This document shows positions 17,329 through 26,164 of a DNA stretch of 64,000 nt, piece by piece. The stretch lies in the NCBI GenBank assembly GCA_038237805.1, contig JBBRYI010000008.1, forward strand, positions 62,001-126,000, given 5' to 3'. The translations under genes and the position numbers were made by a program. Each line of letters begins with the position of its first letter. Position 1 is the first letter of the stretch. Under the pieces are notes generated by a model that was not told the DNA's origin, searched no databases, and saw only the letters and a program-made list of their open reading frames with translations. Origin of the DNA: JBBQFI01 sp038237805. Its GTDB lineage: Bacteria > Verrucomicrobiota > Verrucomicrobiia > Chthoniobacterales > UBA10450.

Positions 17329-17982
17329 TTAATCGCCGCGTTTGCGCCGGCGCACGTATGTAAGTGCGGCTGATCCGAGCAAGCCAAAGCTTACGAGCAT
17401 CCAGGTGGAGGGCTCGGGAACGGTGAAATTCAACGCCCAACCGCCAGTGATACTGCCGGCATCTACGGCGGTATCATCAACGACATAAAGAGACCACGTG
17501 CCGTTTGGATTGGTGCCGTTGAAGACGGAGAGCGGACTGGCGCTGGAAAAGGCGACAGGCGCCGGCGGTGGAAAGGTATCGGCCGCACCGATATTGGTAG
17601 GCTTGAATGTGCCGGAAACGAGTGTGCCGTTATCAGGCAGGGAGAGAGGCGCGGCATCGTCCAGCGTAATAGTATAAGGTCCTAATAGGTCGGGCCCCCC
17701 ACCGACATCGGAAAAGATTGTAGCCGTCTGGCCTTGCGGACCGACCAAAAGCATATCGATGTCGTCGGGGAAGCTGTGGTTGATTCCAGTGAGCGTGAGA
17801 GTCAAGTGGATGACGCTGCCCAATCCAGAGACCAGGATGGTGGACGGGTACGGTGTTGCCGCGGCAGCGTCGTTAATCGTAATGGACGCCGGATTGGAGA
17901 ACGTCTGCGCGGAGAGAGACGAGACCGAGGCGAGGAAAATCAGCGCCAGAAGGGTGAAACGGTGGGGTAATCGAAGTTTCAT
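17329..17982 (-). CDS. PEP-CTERM exported protein with proprotein-convertase P-like domain
   Basis: 217 residues from the ATG at 17980-17982, which gives a clean signal peptide (MKLRLPHRF, then LLALIFLASVSSLSAQ); the longer frame to 18219 lacks one. The body resembles a P-domain jelly-roll (HLTLTLTGINHSFPDDIDML; NGTWSLYVVDDTAVDAGSIT). The C-terminus is a PEP-CTERM sorting signal: VPEPSTW, a hydrophobic helix (MLVSFGLLGSAALTYV) and RRRKR. PEP-CTERM proteins are processed by an exosortase, so one should exist elsewhere in the genome. P-domains usually accompany a protease; here it stands alone, so the protein may be structural. Confidence 0.85.
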   Translation of the reverse strand: MKLRLPHRFTLLALIFLASVSSLSAQTFSNPASITINDAAAATPYPSTILVSGLGSVIHLTLTLTGINHSFPDDIDMLLVGPQGQTATIFSDVGGGPDLLGPYTITLDDAAPLSLPDNGTLVSGTFKPTNIGAADTFPPPAPVAFSSASPLSVFNGTNPNGTWSLYVVDDTAVDAGSITGGWALNFTVPEPSTWMLVSFGLLGSAALTYVRRRKRGD

Positions 17983-18353
17983 AAGCCAGTTTGTTGATAA
18001 TAAGTTCAACCAGATCGACCCGGCCCATGGCAAGCAATATTTTCCCCCATCTTCCATTAAAACTCCCGTCCGGTGCCAATAAAAACGGGCTGCGTTAGAA
18101 ATAGCTGTTCCTATCTCACGGCTGCTGTGAACGTTCCGCCTTCTGGTATGCAGCCCAATGGGGTTCTCGCCCATCGGAATTTTTTTTGACGCGATGCGAC
18201 GGCAGTCTGTAACAATCACTCGATATCGGGAGCGCTAAAGAAAATGCGACCCTCACAGACTGCAGCTACAGGATGACGAGATCTTTGCTCAAATCGCAGT
18301 TGCATCCGGTTCATTCGACAGCAGCTTGATCATCTTTTTCATCTATCGCTCTT
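17983..18353. other. Divergent intergenic region (371 bp)
   Basis: This is the longest gene-free stretch in the window, between the divergently read PEP-CTERM and tricorn-like genes, so it should carry two promoters. I cannot place them with confidence. It contains the imperfect inverted repeat at 18194-18270. Confidence 0.5.
18194..18270. repeat. Imperfect inverted repeat (TGCGACGGCAGTCTGTAACA / ACAGACTGCAGCTACA)
   Basis: Two arms share about 10 bp of ACAGACTGC/GCAGTCTGT dyad and both begin ATGCGAC. A related single unit lies at about 23205-23230 (GTGCGACGGCTGCAGACGGA), also between genes. It looks like another palindromic dispersed family. Confidence 0.55.
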
Positions 18354-21300
18354 ATGTTTCGACTCTCCATTTTCGCTTCACTGCTCGCATCGTTCCTTCT
18401 GCTGCTCGCTTCCGCTTCGGGGCAAAAATTGCCGGAGACGACACGGCTCTTGCGTTTTCCGGCGACAAATGGCCGGCAGATTGTTTTTTGTTACGCAGGT
18501 CAACTTTACACGGTCGCCAAAGAGGGCGGAGTCGCGCGTCGCCTAACGAGTGGTCCCGGCTACACTTCCTTTCCGCGTTTCTCACCCGCTGGCACGCAAC
18601 TCGCCTATACTTCGCAATACGACGGGAACACTGAAGTCTATGTGATGCCCGCGGACGGGGCGGCGCCGAAACGCCTCACCACCACGGCAACCCTGGGACG
18701 TGATGACGTTTCCGATCGCATGGGACCGAATAATATCGTGATGACGTGGGAGAACACGAAGCCGCTGGTCGTGTTCCGCTCGCGCATGAAATCGTTCAAC
18801 TCATTCATCGGCGATCTTTACACCGTAGGAACGGATGCGGAATTACCGAAGCAGCTTCCAGTGCCGCGCGGCGGGTTCATGTCGTTTTCGCCCGACGATT
18901 CGAAGATGGCTTTCAACCGCGTCTTCCGCGAGTTCCGCACCTGGAAACATTATCGCGGTGGCATGGCAGACGACGTTTGGATCTATGATTTCAAAACCGG
19001 CACGACGGAGAACCTGACTAACGACCCATCACAGGACATTTGTCCGATGTGGGGCGCGGATAACAAAATTTATTTTGTGTCGGATCGCGATGGCCGGATG
19101 AATCTTTTCTCGATCGACCTAACGAGTAAAGAGACGAAACAGCTTACCAGCTTCAAGGACTTCGATATCAAGTTCCCTTCTATCGGCAAGGACGCGATTG
19201 TGTTTGAGCAAGCGGGGCTCATCTGGCGATACGATCTGGCGAGTGGCCAGGCCACGCCGGTGCCGATAGAGGTTAAGGAAGACTTTGCCTCCGGGCGTGC
19301 CGGCCTGGTCGATGCAGCAAAGAACACGCAATCCGTTAGTCCCGCCCCGGATGGGGAACGCGCGATTGTCGTCGCACGCGGCGACCTTTTTTCCGTACCA
19401 GCAAAAGACGGGACCCCACGGAACCTAACGAGGACTTCCAATGCCCACGAACGCGACGCTGTCTGGTCCCCGGACGGAAAATGGATCGCCTACAATTCGG
19501 ACGCGACGGGTGAAAACGAGCTTTACGTCCGGTCGCAGGATGGCAAGGGTCAGCCGCAACAGTTAACGAACGGCGCGGACACTTACTATTATCAAGCCAT
19601 CTGGTCGCCTGACAGTAAGAAGCTGCTTTGGAGCGATCGTTTGCAGCGGCTGCGTTATATCGATGTCGGCAGCAAAGCTATCACGCAAGTCGATCAGGAT
19701 AAGTACGGCGAGATCAACAATTACGATTGGTCGCCCGACAGCCAGTGGATCACGTGGTCGCGACCCGAGGAGAATCAATTTTCCAAAGTTTATCTCTTCT
19801 CCACTGCAGGCAAAAAGCCCGTGGCCGTGACAGATGATTGGTATTCGGCAACCAACTCTACCTTTAGCGATGATGGTAAGTATCTAATGCTGACGTCGAG
19901 CCGCGATTTTAAACCAACATTTGGCACGACTGATTTTTCCAATGTTTATCGCGACCTTGACCGGGTCTATCTCGTCACGCTTGCGAAAGAGACCGAATCG
20001 CCGGTGGCTCCGCGCAGTGATGAAGTAGGAAAAGCGGAGAAGAAGAAGAAAGATAAAGACGAAGAAAAGCCTAACGAGAAAAAGACCGACAAGAAGGAAG
20101 CCGAACCGAAGAAGCCCGTGGTCGTCAAAGTAGACACCGACGGCATAAGCGGCCGCATCGTTGGTCTCGAGATCGTGCCGGCGGATTACAGCAATCTTCG
20201 CCTCGTGGATAACCGCGTTTTCTATCTTCGCCGCACCGTTGCCGATGACAAAGATAGCGATGACGAAGATGGCGGCGGGGAGAAGAAATACCATCTTTGC
20301 TTCTACAGCCTGGAAGATCGCAAAGAGACCGTTCTCGGTGATGTGGCCAGTTACGAAATCACGCGCGACGGCAAGAAGATGGTAGTCAAGATCGACAAAG
20401 ATTACGCCATCATCGATCTGCCGAAGGACAAGCTCGAAACCAAGGACCACAAGCTAAAGCTCGAAGGCCTCGACATGCAGCTGGATCGCCACGCGGAGTG
20501 GAACCAGATCTACTTCGAATGCTGGCGACAGATGCGCGATTTCTTCTATGCGCCCAACATGAATGGCGTCGATTGGAAAGCGATGCGCGACAAGTACGCC
20601 GCGCTGCTTCCGTTCGTTAACCATCGCAATGATCTCACCTATCTCGTCGGCGAACTAATCGGCGAGTTAAACAACGGCCACGCCTACACCGGCGGGGGCG
20701 AGCGGCCGGAAGTGCCGCGCATCAAGCTCGGTTTACTCGGCGCTGAGCTCTCGCGCGATCCCAGCACGCGCACATACCGTATCGATCGCATTTTGCCCGG
20801 CGAAAATTGGGACAAGCACACCCGTTCGCCACTCACTGAGATTGGTGTGAACGTGAAACCGGGCGATTACATTCTCGCGATCAATGGCACAGCGGTTTCC
20901 ACCTTGCCGAATCTTTACGACGCACTTATCGGCACCGCCGACAAACAAGTAATCCTTCGCGTCAATTCAAAGCCGAGCGACGATGGCGCGCGTGACGTAA
21001 CGGTTGTTCCTACCTCGGACGAAGCGCCTCTCTATTACCACGACTGGGTGCAGAAGAACGTCGACTACGTGAGCAAGAAAACGAATGGCACAGTTGGCTA
21101 CCTGCATATTCCCGACATGGGCCAACCGGGCTTGAATGAATTCACCAAGCTTTACTTTCCACAAATTCGCAAGAAGGCGCTGATCGTTGATGTGCGCGGC
21201 AACGGTGGCGGTTTTGTTTCGCCGCTCGTCATCGAGCGACTGCGACGCGCGCTCGTCATGGTCGAGATGTCGCGCAATGGCACTCCACAAACCAATCCAT

Positions 21301-21707
21301 CGCAAACTTTCCTCGGACCCATGGTTACGCTGATTAACGAGTTCTCCGCTTCTGATGGCGATATCTTTCCCTACCGATTCAAGGCAATGGGGCTGGGTAA
21401 ACTCATCGGTAAGCGCACGTGGGGCGGCGTCATTGGTATTCGCGATCCCTTGCCACTAACCGATGGCGGACAACTTTTCCGTCCGGAATTCGCGCCTTAC
21501 TCGAAAGATGGAAAGGGCTGGGTCATTGAAAGCCACGGTGTCGATCCCGACATCGTTGTCGATAACGATCCCGCCAAAGAGTTTCGCGGCGAAGACCAGC
21601 AGCTCGATAAAGCAATTGAAGTAATCGAAGAAGAGCTAAAGACGAAAGGTTACGAATTGCCGCCCATTCCACCGTATCCGAATCGCAATCCGGTGAAGGG
21701 ATCTTAA
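18354..21707 (+). CDS. Tricorn-like protease, S41 family, exported
   Basis: 1117 residues. A signal peptide (residues 1-23, ending SASGQ) precedes two WD40/PD40-type beta-propeller regions: PRFSPAGTQLAYTSQYDGNT near residue 75 and ERDAVWSPDGKWIAYNSDAT near residue 370. A Lys/Glu-rich linker is at about 555-590. The tricorn core helical domain follows (WNQIYFECWRQMRDFFYAPN), then a PDZ domain (GVNVKPGDYILAINGTAV). The S41 catalytic domain holds the nucleophile serine in EFSASDGDIFPYRF, with IVDVRGNGGGFVSPLV and GKRTWGGVIG around it. Tricorn-type proteases degrade peptides; the signal peptide suggests a periplasmic role. Three CCTAACGA copies (18542, 19118, 19424) are read as LTS/LTR and a fourth (20070) as PNE. 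The end converges on the response-regulator gene. Confidence 0.92.
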   Translation: MFRLSIFASLLASFLLLLASASGQKLPETTRLLRFPATNGRQIVFCYAGQLYTVAKEGGVARRLTSGPGYTSFPRFSPAGTQLAYTSQYDGNTEVYVMPADGAAPKRLTTTATLGRDDVSDRMGPNNIVMTWENTKPLVVFRSRMKSFNSFIGDLYTVGTDAELPKQLPVPRGGFMSFSPDDSKMAFNRVFREFRTWKHYRGGMADDVWIYDFKTGTTENLTNDPSQDICPMWGADNKIYFVSDRDGRMNLFSIDLTSKETKQLTSFKDFDIKFPSIGKDAIVFEQAGLIWRYDLASGQATPVPIEVKEDFASGRAGLVDAAKNTQSVSPAPDGERAIVVARGDLFSVPAKDGTPRNLTRTSNAHERDAVWSPDGKWIAYNSDATGENELYVRSQDGKGQPQQLTNGADTYYYQAIWSPDSKKLLWSDRLQRLRYIDVGSKAITQVDQDKYGEINNYDWSPDSQWITWSRPEENQFSKVYLFSTAGKKPVAVTDDWYSATNSTFSDDGKYLMLTSSRDFKPTFGTTDFSNVYRDLDRVYLVTLAKETESPVAPRSDEVGKAEKKKKDKDEEKPNEKKTDKKEAEPKKPVVVKVDTDGISGRIVGLEIVPADYSNLRLVDNRVFYLRRTVADDKDSDDEDGGGEKKYHLCFYSLEDRKETVLGDVASYEITRDGKKMVVKIDKDYAIIDLPKDKLETKDHKLKLEGLDMQLDRHAEWNQIYFECWRQMRDFFYAPNMNGVDWKAMRDKYAALLPFVNHRNDLTYLVGELIGELNNGHAYTGGGERPEVPRIKLGLLGAELSRDPSTRTYRIDRILPGENWDKHTRSPLTEIGVNVKPGDYILAINGTAVSTLPNLYDALIGTADKQVILRVNSKPSDDGARDVTVVPTSDEAPLYYHDWVQKNVDYVSKKTNGTVGYLHIPDMGQPGLNEFTKLYFPQIRKKALIVDVRGNGGGFVSPLVIERLRRALVMVEMSRNGTPQTNPSQTFLGPMVTLINEFSASDGDIFPYRFKAMGLGKLIGKRTWGGVIGIRDPLPLTDGGQLFRPEFAPYSKDGKGWVIESHGVDPDIVVDNDPAKEFRGEDQQLDKAIEVIEEELKTKGYELPPIPPYPNRNPVKGS

Positions 21708-21741
21708 AAAGAAGCGCAGCCGACTAAACGGCAAGCTCTTT

Positions 21742-22299
21742 CTAATGCGCCTCGCGCAGTTCAAGACCGCGCTCGCGCAGCGCTTCTTCCAAGGCGGCGC
21801 GCTGCATGTCGAGTTGAATATGGAGACGTCGCATCTCAAGCAGATTCGCGATGCGCAGGAGCACTTCGATTTGGTCAAAGGGCTTGAGCAAAAAATCCGT
21901 GGCACCTGCGCGAAGAGCATCACGCCGTGCTTGCTCATTTGCATCGGCCGTAATGACCACCACCGGCAGAAACGCCGGGCTGTGCCCAGACCGGAGCGAT
22001 TGAAGGATTTCGAGTCCGCTTACATGCGGCATCATCAAATCGAGTAAGACCAGGTCGGGGGCGTAACTTTCGCACGTGTCCAAAGCGAGGCGCGAATCGG
22101 TCACGGACCGAACGTTCTTATAGCCTGCTCCACTTAGAACATCCTCGAGCAAGGCGACGTTTGTTACCTGGTCGTCGATGACGAGGATTTTCATTTTGGC
22201 ATGGTGCGCGAAATCGCCATAGGCAGACATCATGTTTGCGGTCTCGAGGTCGCTAGCATTCATCAGATTATTCTTTATTCGCAGCATGCCTCGTTCCAA
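21742..22299 (-). CDS. Response regulator (receiver domain, short helical tail)
   Basis: 185 residues to the first ATG. The receiver domain begins at MKILVIDDQVTNVALLED, so a start at 22194 (150 residues) is also possible. The acidic pair is in VIDD, the phospho-acceptor Asp is in PDLVLLDLMMPHVSGLEIL, the Thr is in VVVITADAN and the Lys in FLLKPFD. After the receiver there is only a coiled-coil-like helix (LDMQRAALEEALRERGLELR) with no DNA-binding or enzymatic output domain. It may act by protein contact or be the stub of a hybrid system. No histidine kinase lies nearby. Confidence 0.85.
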   Translation of the reverse strand: MERGMLRIKNNLMNASDLETANMMSAYGDFAHHAKMKILVIDDQVTNVALLEDVLSGAGYKNVRSVTDSRLALDTCESYAPDLVLLDLMMPHVSGLEILQSLRSGHSPAFLPVVVITADANEQARRDALRAGATDFLLKPFDQIEVLLRIANLLEMRRLHIQLDMQRAALEEALRERGLELREAH

Positions 22300-22366
22300 C
22301 GGGTCGCTGCTTAGTCGGCGCTGAATCCGTGCTCGGAAACTGAAATCCCAGCTCTAATATTTAGAA

Positions 22367-23194
22367 ATGATGAATCGATTTTTGTTAACGGCATTCGCAG
22401 TGATGGTGGCGATGCGTGGATTGTGCGCCGAACGCGCGCCGGATGCGACCGAGCTAACAGACCTCTTAAATCAGTTTCTCGCCGGCGCATCGCGTAACGA
22501 CGCCGCGGTGCACGATCGTTTCTGGGCCGATGATCTGATCTATACCCGCTCGGCCGGTAAACGGATCGGGAAGGCGGACATTATGCACGATCTTAAGCCG
22601 CAGCCGGGCGAACCCGCGACCACATACACGGCAGAAGACGTTCGTATCCAACAGTACGGAACGACCGCGATCGTTGCGTTTCGTTTAGTTGGTAAGACCG
22701 AAACGAAGAGTGGCACTCAAGTCGCGAACTTCCTCAACACTGGAACGTTTCTCAAACGCAACGGCAAATGGCAAGCGGTGGCTTGGCAGGCGACAAAAAT
22801 GCCGCGGCAGGAAGAAGAATCGAAGAAAGAAGTAGCGGCAGCGGAAACCGCGTTTCGTCAAGCCATGCTCGCGGATGACGTTAAGAAACTGGAATCGCTG
22901 TTGGATGAAACTTTCATTTGGACGCAGGGCGACGGCGAACAAATTACGCGACAACAATTACTCGAGGAGTTGAGATCCGGGCAGTTGAAGTATTCGAAAT
23001 TCGAAACCAACAATGTCACTATCGCCGCCAACGGTGACAGCGCAGTAGTGCGCGGGAGATCCGTGTGGCAATGCAGCTCCTTTCCTGATTCCAAAATCGG
23101 CGACGCGAGTCCGTTCACGGCTTTTTATACTCTGACTTTCGTCGATAAGGATGGCGCTTGGAAAGCAGTCGCGATGCATTCGACGCGCCCCTAA
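22367..23194 (+). CDS. Exported protein with two SnoaL/NTF2-like (DUF4440-type) domains
   Basis: 275 residues with a signal peptide (residues 1-20, ending LCAE). Two similar NTF2-like domains follow. The first is at about residues 27-148 (VHDRFWADDLIYTRSAGKRI; TGTFLKRNGKWQAVAWQATK). The second is at about 155-275 (LESLLDETFIWTQGDGEQIT; YTLTFVDKDGAWKAVAMHST). The repeat indicates an internal duplication. DUF4440 proteins bind small molecules or act as enzymes; no activity can be given. The TAA stop is part of a CCTAACGA copy (23190-23197). Confidence 0.8.
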   Translation: MMNRFLLTAFAVMVAMRGLCAERAPDATELTDLLNQFLAGASRNDAAVHDRFWADDLIYTRSAGKRIGKADIMHDLKPQPGEPATTYTAEDVRIQQYGTTAIVAFRLVGKTETKSGTQVANFLNTGTFLKRNGKWQAVAWQATKMPRQEEESKKEVAAAETAFRQAMLADDVKKLESLLDETFIWTQGDGEQITRQQLLEELRSGQLKYSKFETNNVTIAANGDSAVVRGRSVWQCSSFPDSKIGDASPFTAFYTLTFVDKDGAWKAVAMHSTRP

Positions 23195-23204
23195 CGATAC
23201 AATA

Positions 23205-23230
23205 GTGCGACGGCTGCAGACGGAGCTACA
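23205..23230. repeat. Single unit related to the 18194-18270 repeat
   Basis: GTGCGACGGCTGCAGACGGA resembles the left arm of the inverted repeat at 18194-18270. It lies directly after the NTF2-like gene. Confidence 0.45.
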
Positions 23231-23273
23231 GAACATCTGCCGCTATCCATTAAGCACACAGCAAAGAACGTTT

Positions 23274-23361
23274 GTCATTCCGAGCGGAGTCGAGGAATCT
23301 CTTAACGCTCGCTCCGCCGATCCGAAACAACATGAGATTCTTCGACTTCGCTCAGAATGAC
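23274..23361. repeat. Repeat B: palindrome GTCATTCYGAGCGRAGTCGAGG ... CTTCGCTCAGAATGAC
   Basis: Two inverted arms (23274-23302 and about 23333-23361) flank a short spacer. Other copies are at 29292-29362, 40978-41007 (one arm), 50286-50367 and 62128-62208. Similar palindromes are widespread between genes in several bacterial phyla. The right arm ends over the first ATG of trpS (23357). Confidence 0.8.
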
Positions 23362-24337
23362 AGATAAAAAAATGCCGCGCATTCTTTCCGGTATCCAACC
23401 CACCGGCGTCCTGCACATCGGGAATTATTTCGGCATGATCCAACGCGCCATCGCGCTGGAGAAAGAAGGCGAAACGTTTTATTTCATCGCCAATTATCAC
23501 GCCCTAACGAATGTGCGCGACCCGGAAGTGCTGCGTCAAAACTCGCGCCGTGTGGTGATTGATTTTCTAGCTTGCGGCTTCGATCCGGAACGCGGCGCGC
23601 TTTTCCTGCAAAGCGACGTCCCGCAGGTAACCGAGCTGGCCTGGATCTTATCGACGGTCGCACCCATGGGGCTGCTCGAGCGCGCGCATTCCTACAAAGA
23701 CAAAGTCGCGCGCGGGATGTCGGCCTCGGCCGGATTATTCACCTACCCCGTCCTGCAAGCGGCTGACATTCTAATCTACGATTCCGATATCGTGCCGGTC
23801 GGCAAAGACCAGAAACAACACATCGAGATGGCGCGCGATCTTGCTGTAAAAATCAATGAAACGTATGGCAACGTGTTCAAGTTGCCCGAACCGCGCATTC
23901 ATGCGGCCACCGAAATCGTTCCCGGCCTCGATGGACAGAAGATGAGTAAAAGCTACGGCAACACGATTGATATTTTCGGCGACGAAAAAGAAACGCGAAA
24001 GCGTGTCATGAGTATCGTGACTGACTCAAAGCCGGTGGAAGCGCCGAAGGACCACGCGACATCCACTATCTTTCAGCTCTTCTCGCTTTTGGGTTCGAAA
24101 GATGAAACCGAGGAAATGCGGCAGAGATTCGCGAACGGCGGGGTCGGCTACGGCGATTTCAAAAAACAACTTTTCGAGAAGTTATGGGAATATTTTTCGC
24201 CCATGCGCAAACGCCGCGAAGAAATTCTGGCGGACAAATTGTATGTCGACAATGTTCTCGTGCAGGGTGCGCGCCGGGCAAATGAAGTCGCAAATGAAGT
24301 GATGACGCGGGTACGCGGCGCAGTGGGGTTGGATTGA
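23357..24337 (+). CDS. trpS: Tryptophanyl-tRNA synthetase
   Basis: 326 residues (321 if the ATG at 23372 is used, giving MPRILSGIQPTGVLHIGNY). A class I synthetase that charges tRNA-Trp. The HIGH-type motif is HIGNY near residue 21; the KMSKS loop is GQKMSKSYGN near residue 195. VGKDQKQHIEMARDLA and ADILIYDSDIVPVG are typical. The first ATG (23357) lies inside the right arm of repeat B, so the repeat may supply the leader and even the start codon. A CCTAACGA copy is read as ALTN at 23503-23510. Confidence 0.95.
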   Translation: MTDKKMPRILSGIQPTGVLHIGNYFGMIQRAIALEKEGETFYFIANYHALTNVRDPEVLRQNSRRVVIDFLACGFDPERGALFLQSDVPQVTELAWILSTVAPMGLLERAHSYKDKVARGMSASAGLFTYPVLQAADILIYDSDIVPVGKDQKQHIEMARDLAVKINETYGNVFKLPEPRIHAATEIVPGLDGQKMSKSYGNTIDIFGDEKETRKRVMSIVTDSKPVEAPKDHATSTIFQLFSLLGSKDETEEMRQRFANGGVGYGDFKKQLFEKLWEYFSPMRKRREEILADKLYVDNVLVQGARRANEVANEVMTRVRGAVGLD

Positions 24338-24368
24338 TTCGCTATGCCGGCCTAACGAGTAACGTAAA

Positions 24369-25190
24369 TCAATGCGGCGAAGGTTTCGCAGCCGCTGAGG
24401 CAGAGGGTTTCTGCGGCGGAGGAATAAACGTGCGCGGAATCGGTGTCCCTGCCAGGACAGGAGTGGAAACTGCAGTCGGCTGATTTTTGTTCTTTTGCGC
24501 GAGCAATCGGTTCTTTCGGCTAATCGCATCGCTGTTGCTCGGCTGAATTCGGAGGATGGCCTCCACATCTGCCAGACCAGGGTCGGCTTTTGCCGTCAGT
24601 TCGTAGACATAGCTGCGCCCGAGAAGAGCCTCCACATTTTTCGGCTGCTGCTTGATTGCTTCCGAGTAATCAGCGATCGCGCTGTCGTTCTGCTTCAATT
24701 GCACCTGCACAAACGCGCGGTGAGTCAGCGCCTCCGCGTCGTTCCGCTTTTCCTTCAGAACATCGTTGTAGTCCTCGAGCGCTTTGTTCCATTCATTCTT
24801 CCGCGAATAGGCGAAAGCGCGGAAACGATGCGCGATCGAATCGTCCTCCTTGAGTTTCAACGCTTCGGTAAAATCGGAAATAGCGCCGTCCCAATTTTCC
24901 TTTTTGATCTGCGCCAGACCTCGTTGCCGGTAGGCGAGCGCAAGATTGTAGCGATTATTCGGATCGCCCGACCCGGCGCGCTTGAAACTTTCGATCGCCT
25001 TGTCCCAGTTGCCGGCTTTGGCCGCTTCCACGCCTTCGTGAGTAGCGGAATTGCCGCCCCCGCCGGCTTGTTCTTCCGCGGGAGGATCCGCTGATTCCTC
25101 AGTTTTTTTTGCTTTGCGCTTGGCGTGGGCCGGACTCAGCGTCAAAGCCAGCGCGATAAGAGTGGCGAAAAATAAGTAGAAGAATTTCAT
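24369..25190 (-). CDS. Exported TPR-repeat protein
   Basis: 273 residues. A signal peptide (residues 1-22, ending SPAHA) is followed by a Lys/Glu-rich stretch. Tetratricopeptide repeats run from about residue 55 to 225 (DKAIESFKRAGSGDPNNRYN; DGAISDFTEALKLKEDDSIA; NKALEDYNDVLKEKRNDAEA; DSAIADYSEAIKQQPKNVEA). The tail is Pro/Ala-rich. TPR proteins of this kind are periplasmic scaffolds; the partner is unknown. It converges on trpS, with a CCTAACGA copy (24351-24358) in the 31-bp gap. Confidence 0.85.
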   Translation of the reverse strand: MKFFYLFFATLIALALTLSPAHAKRKAKKTEESADPPAEEQAGGGGNSATHEGVEAAKAGNWDKAIESFKRAGSGDPNNRYNLALAYRQRGLAQIKKENWDGAISDFTEALKLKEDDSIAHRFRAFAYSRKNEWNKALEDYNDVLKEKRNDAEALTHRAFVQVQLKQNDSAIADYSEAIKQQPKNVEALLGRSYVYELTAKADPGLADVEAILRIQPSNSDAISRKNRLLAQKNKNQPTAVSTPVLAGTPIPRTFIPPPQKPSASAAAKPSPH

Positions 25191-25298
25191 AAGCTTCCTG
25201 ATTCTTATACAAACGAAACGAGACGTAAATGGTCTCGCAGAATTATGGACGGGCTACCCCGCGGTCAATTCGATTCAGTAAGAATAATACGAACCCGG

Positions 25299-26123
25299 TT
25301 AGGAAGCCGGTTGTGTTCCAGTCGACGCATTGTTCGGCAATGCGCCCTCTTCATCCACGCGCACAATGCGCATGGCGCGACCATTTTTCTCGTCCACATC
25401 GATGAGCGCGCCGCGCAATCGCACCTCGCCGTTGGCCACCGGAAAAATTGCCGGCACATTGGAAATAAAACGCCTAACGATCGGATCGATAGCGCGGCCG
25501 AGAATGGAATTGACCGGTCCGCACATGCCGGCATCGCAAAGAAAAGCGGTGCCGCCGGGGAAAATCTGTTCGTCCGCAGTCTGCACATGCGTGTGCGTGC
25601 CGATGACAGCCGACACTTTCCCATCGAGAAAGCGGCCAAGCGCCATTCGTTCGCTCGTCGTCTCCCCGTGCGCGTCCACCAAAATAATATTCGTTTCCGC
25701 GCGCATTTGCGCGACGGCCGCTTGTACAGCAGGAAAAGGGTTGTCGAGAATGGGCAACATGAATGTTCGCGCCTGCACATTAATGACCCCGACTTTCCCT
25801 TTCGGCGTTTCCAGCACAATCGTTCCCGTGCCCGGCGTGCCGGCCGGATAATTGATCGGGCGCAACAAGCGCGGCTCCGTATCGATGAACGGGATCACAT
25901 CTTTTTGGTCCCAGATATGATCGCCGGTGGTAATGACGGACACGCCGGCGCGCAAGAGATCAATCGTGATCTTCGGCGTGATGCCGCGCCCGCCCGCTGC
26001 GTTCTCGCCATTGATGACGACGAAATCGAGGGCGAGGGTTTGCTTTAACTGCGGCAAACGCGCGATGACGGCGCTCCGGCCCGGTTCGCCAACGACATCG
26101 CCCAAGAATAGAATCCGTAGCAT
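25299..26123 (-). CDS. YmdB-family metallophosphoesterase
   Basis: 274 residues, a typical length for the TIGR00282/YmdB family of dinuclear-metal phosphodiesterases. In Bacillus YmdB hydrolyses 2',3'- or 3',5'-cyclic nucleotides and affects RNA turnover and biofilm. Metal ligands are visible: ILFLGDVVGEPG (Asp near residue 8), FVVINGENAAGG (Asn/Glu), TTGDHIWD (Asp-His), VDAHGETTSE and IGTHTHVQTAD. Since a cyclase array lies 10 kb away, a cyclic-nucleotide hydrolase may be relevant, but there is no operon link. It is read divergently from the amidase at 26165. Confidence 0.9.
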   Translation of the reverse strand: MLRILFLGDVVGEPGRSAVIARLPQLKQTLALDFVVINGENAAGGRGITPKITIDLLRAGVSVITTGDHIWDQKDVIPFIDTEPRLLRPINYPAGTPGTGTIVLETPKGKVGVINVQARTFMLPILDNPFPAVQAAVAQMRAETNIILVDAHGETTSERMALGRFLDGKVSAVIGTHTHVQTADEQIFPGGTAFLCDAGMCGPVNSILGRAIDPIVRRFISNVPAIFPVANGEVRLRGALIDVDEKNGRAMRIVRVDEEGALPNNASTGTQPAS

Positions 26124-26164
26124 TCCCGAAGCATCGTATTAAACACTCCCAAATCCAAAGTCTG

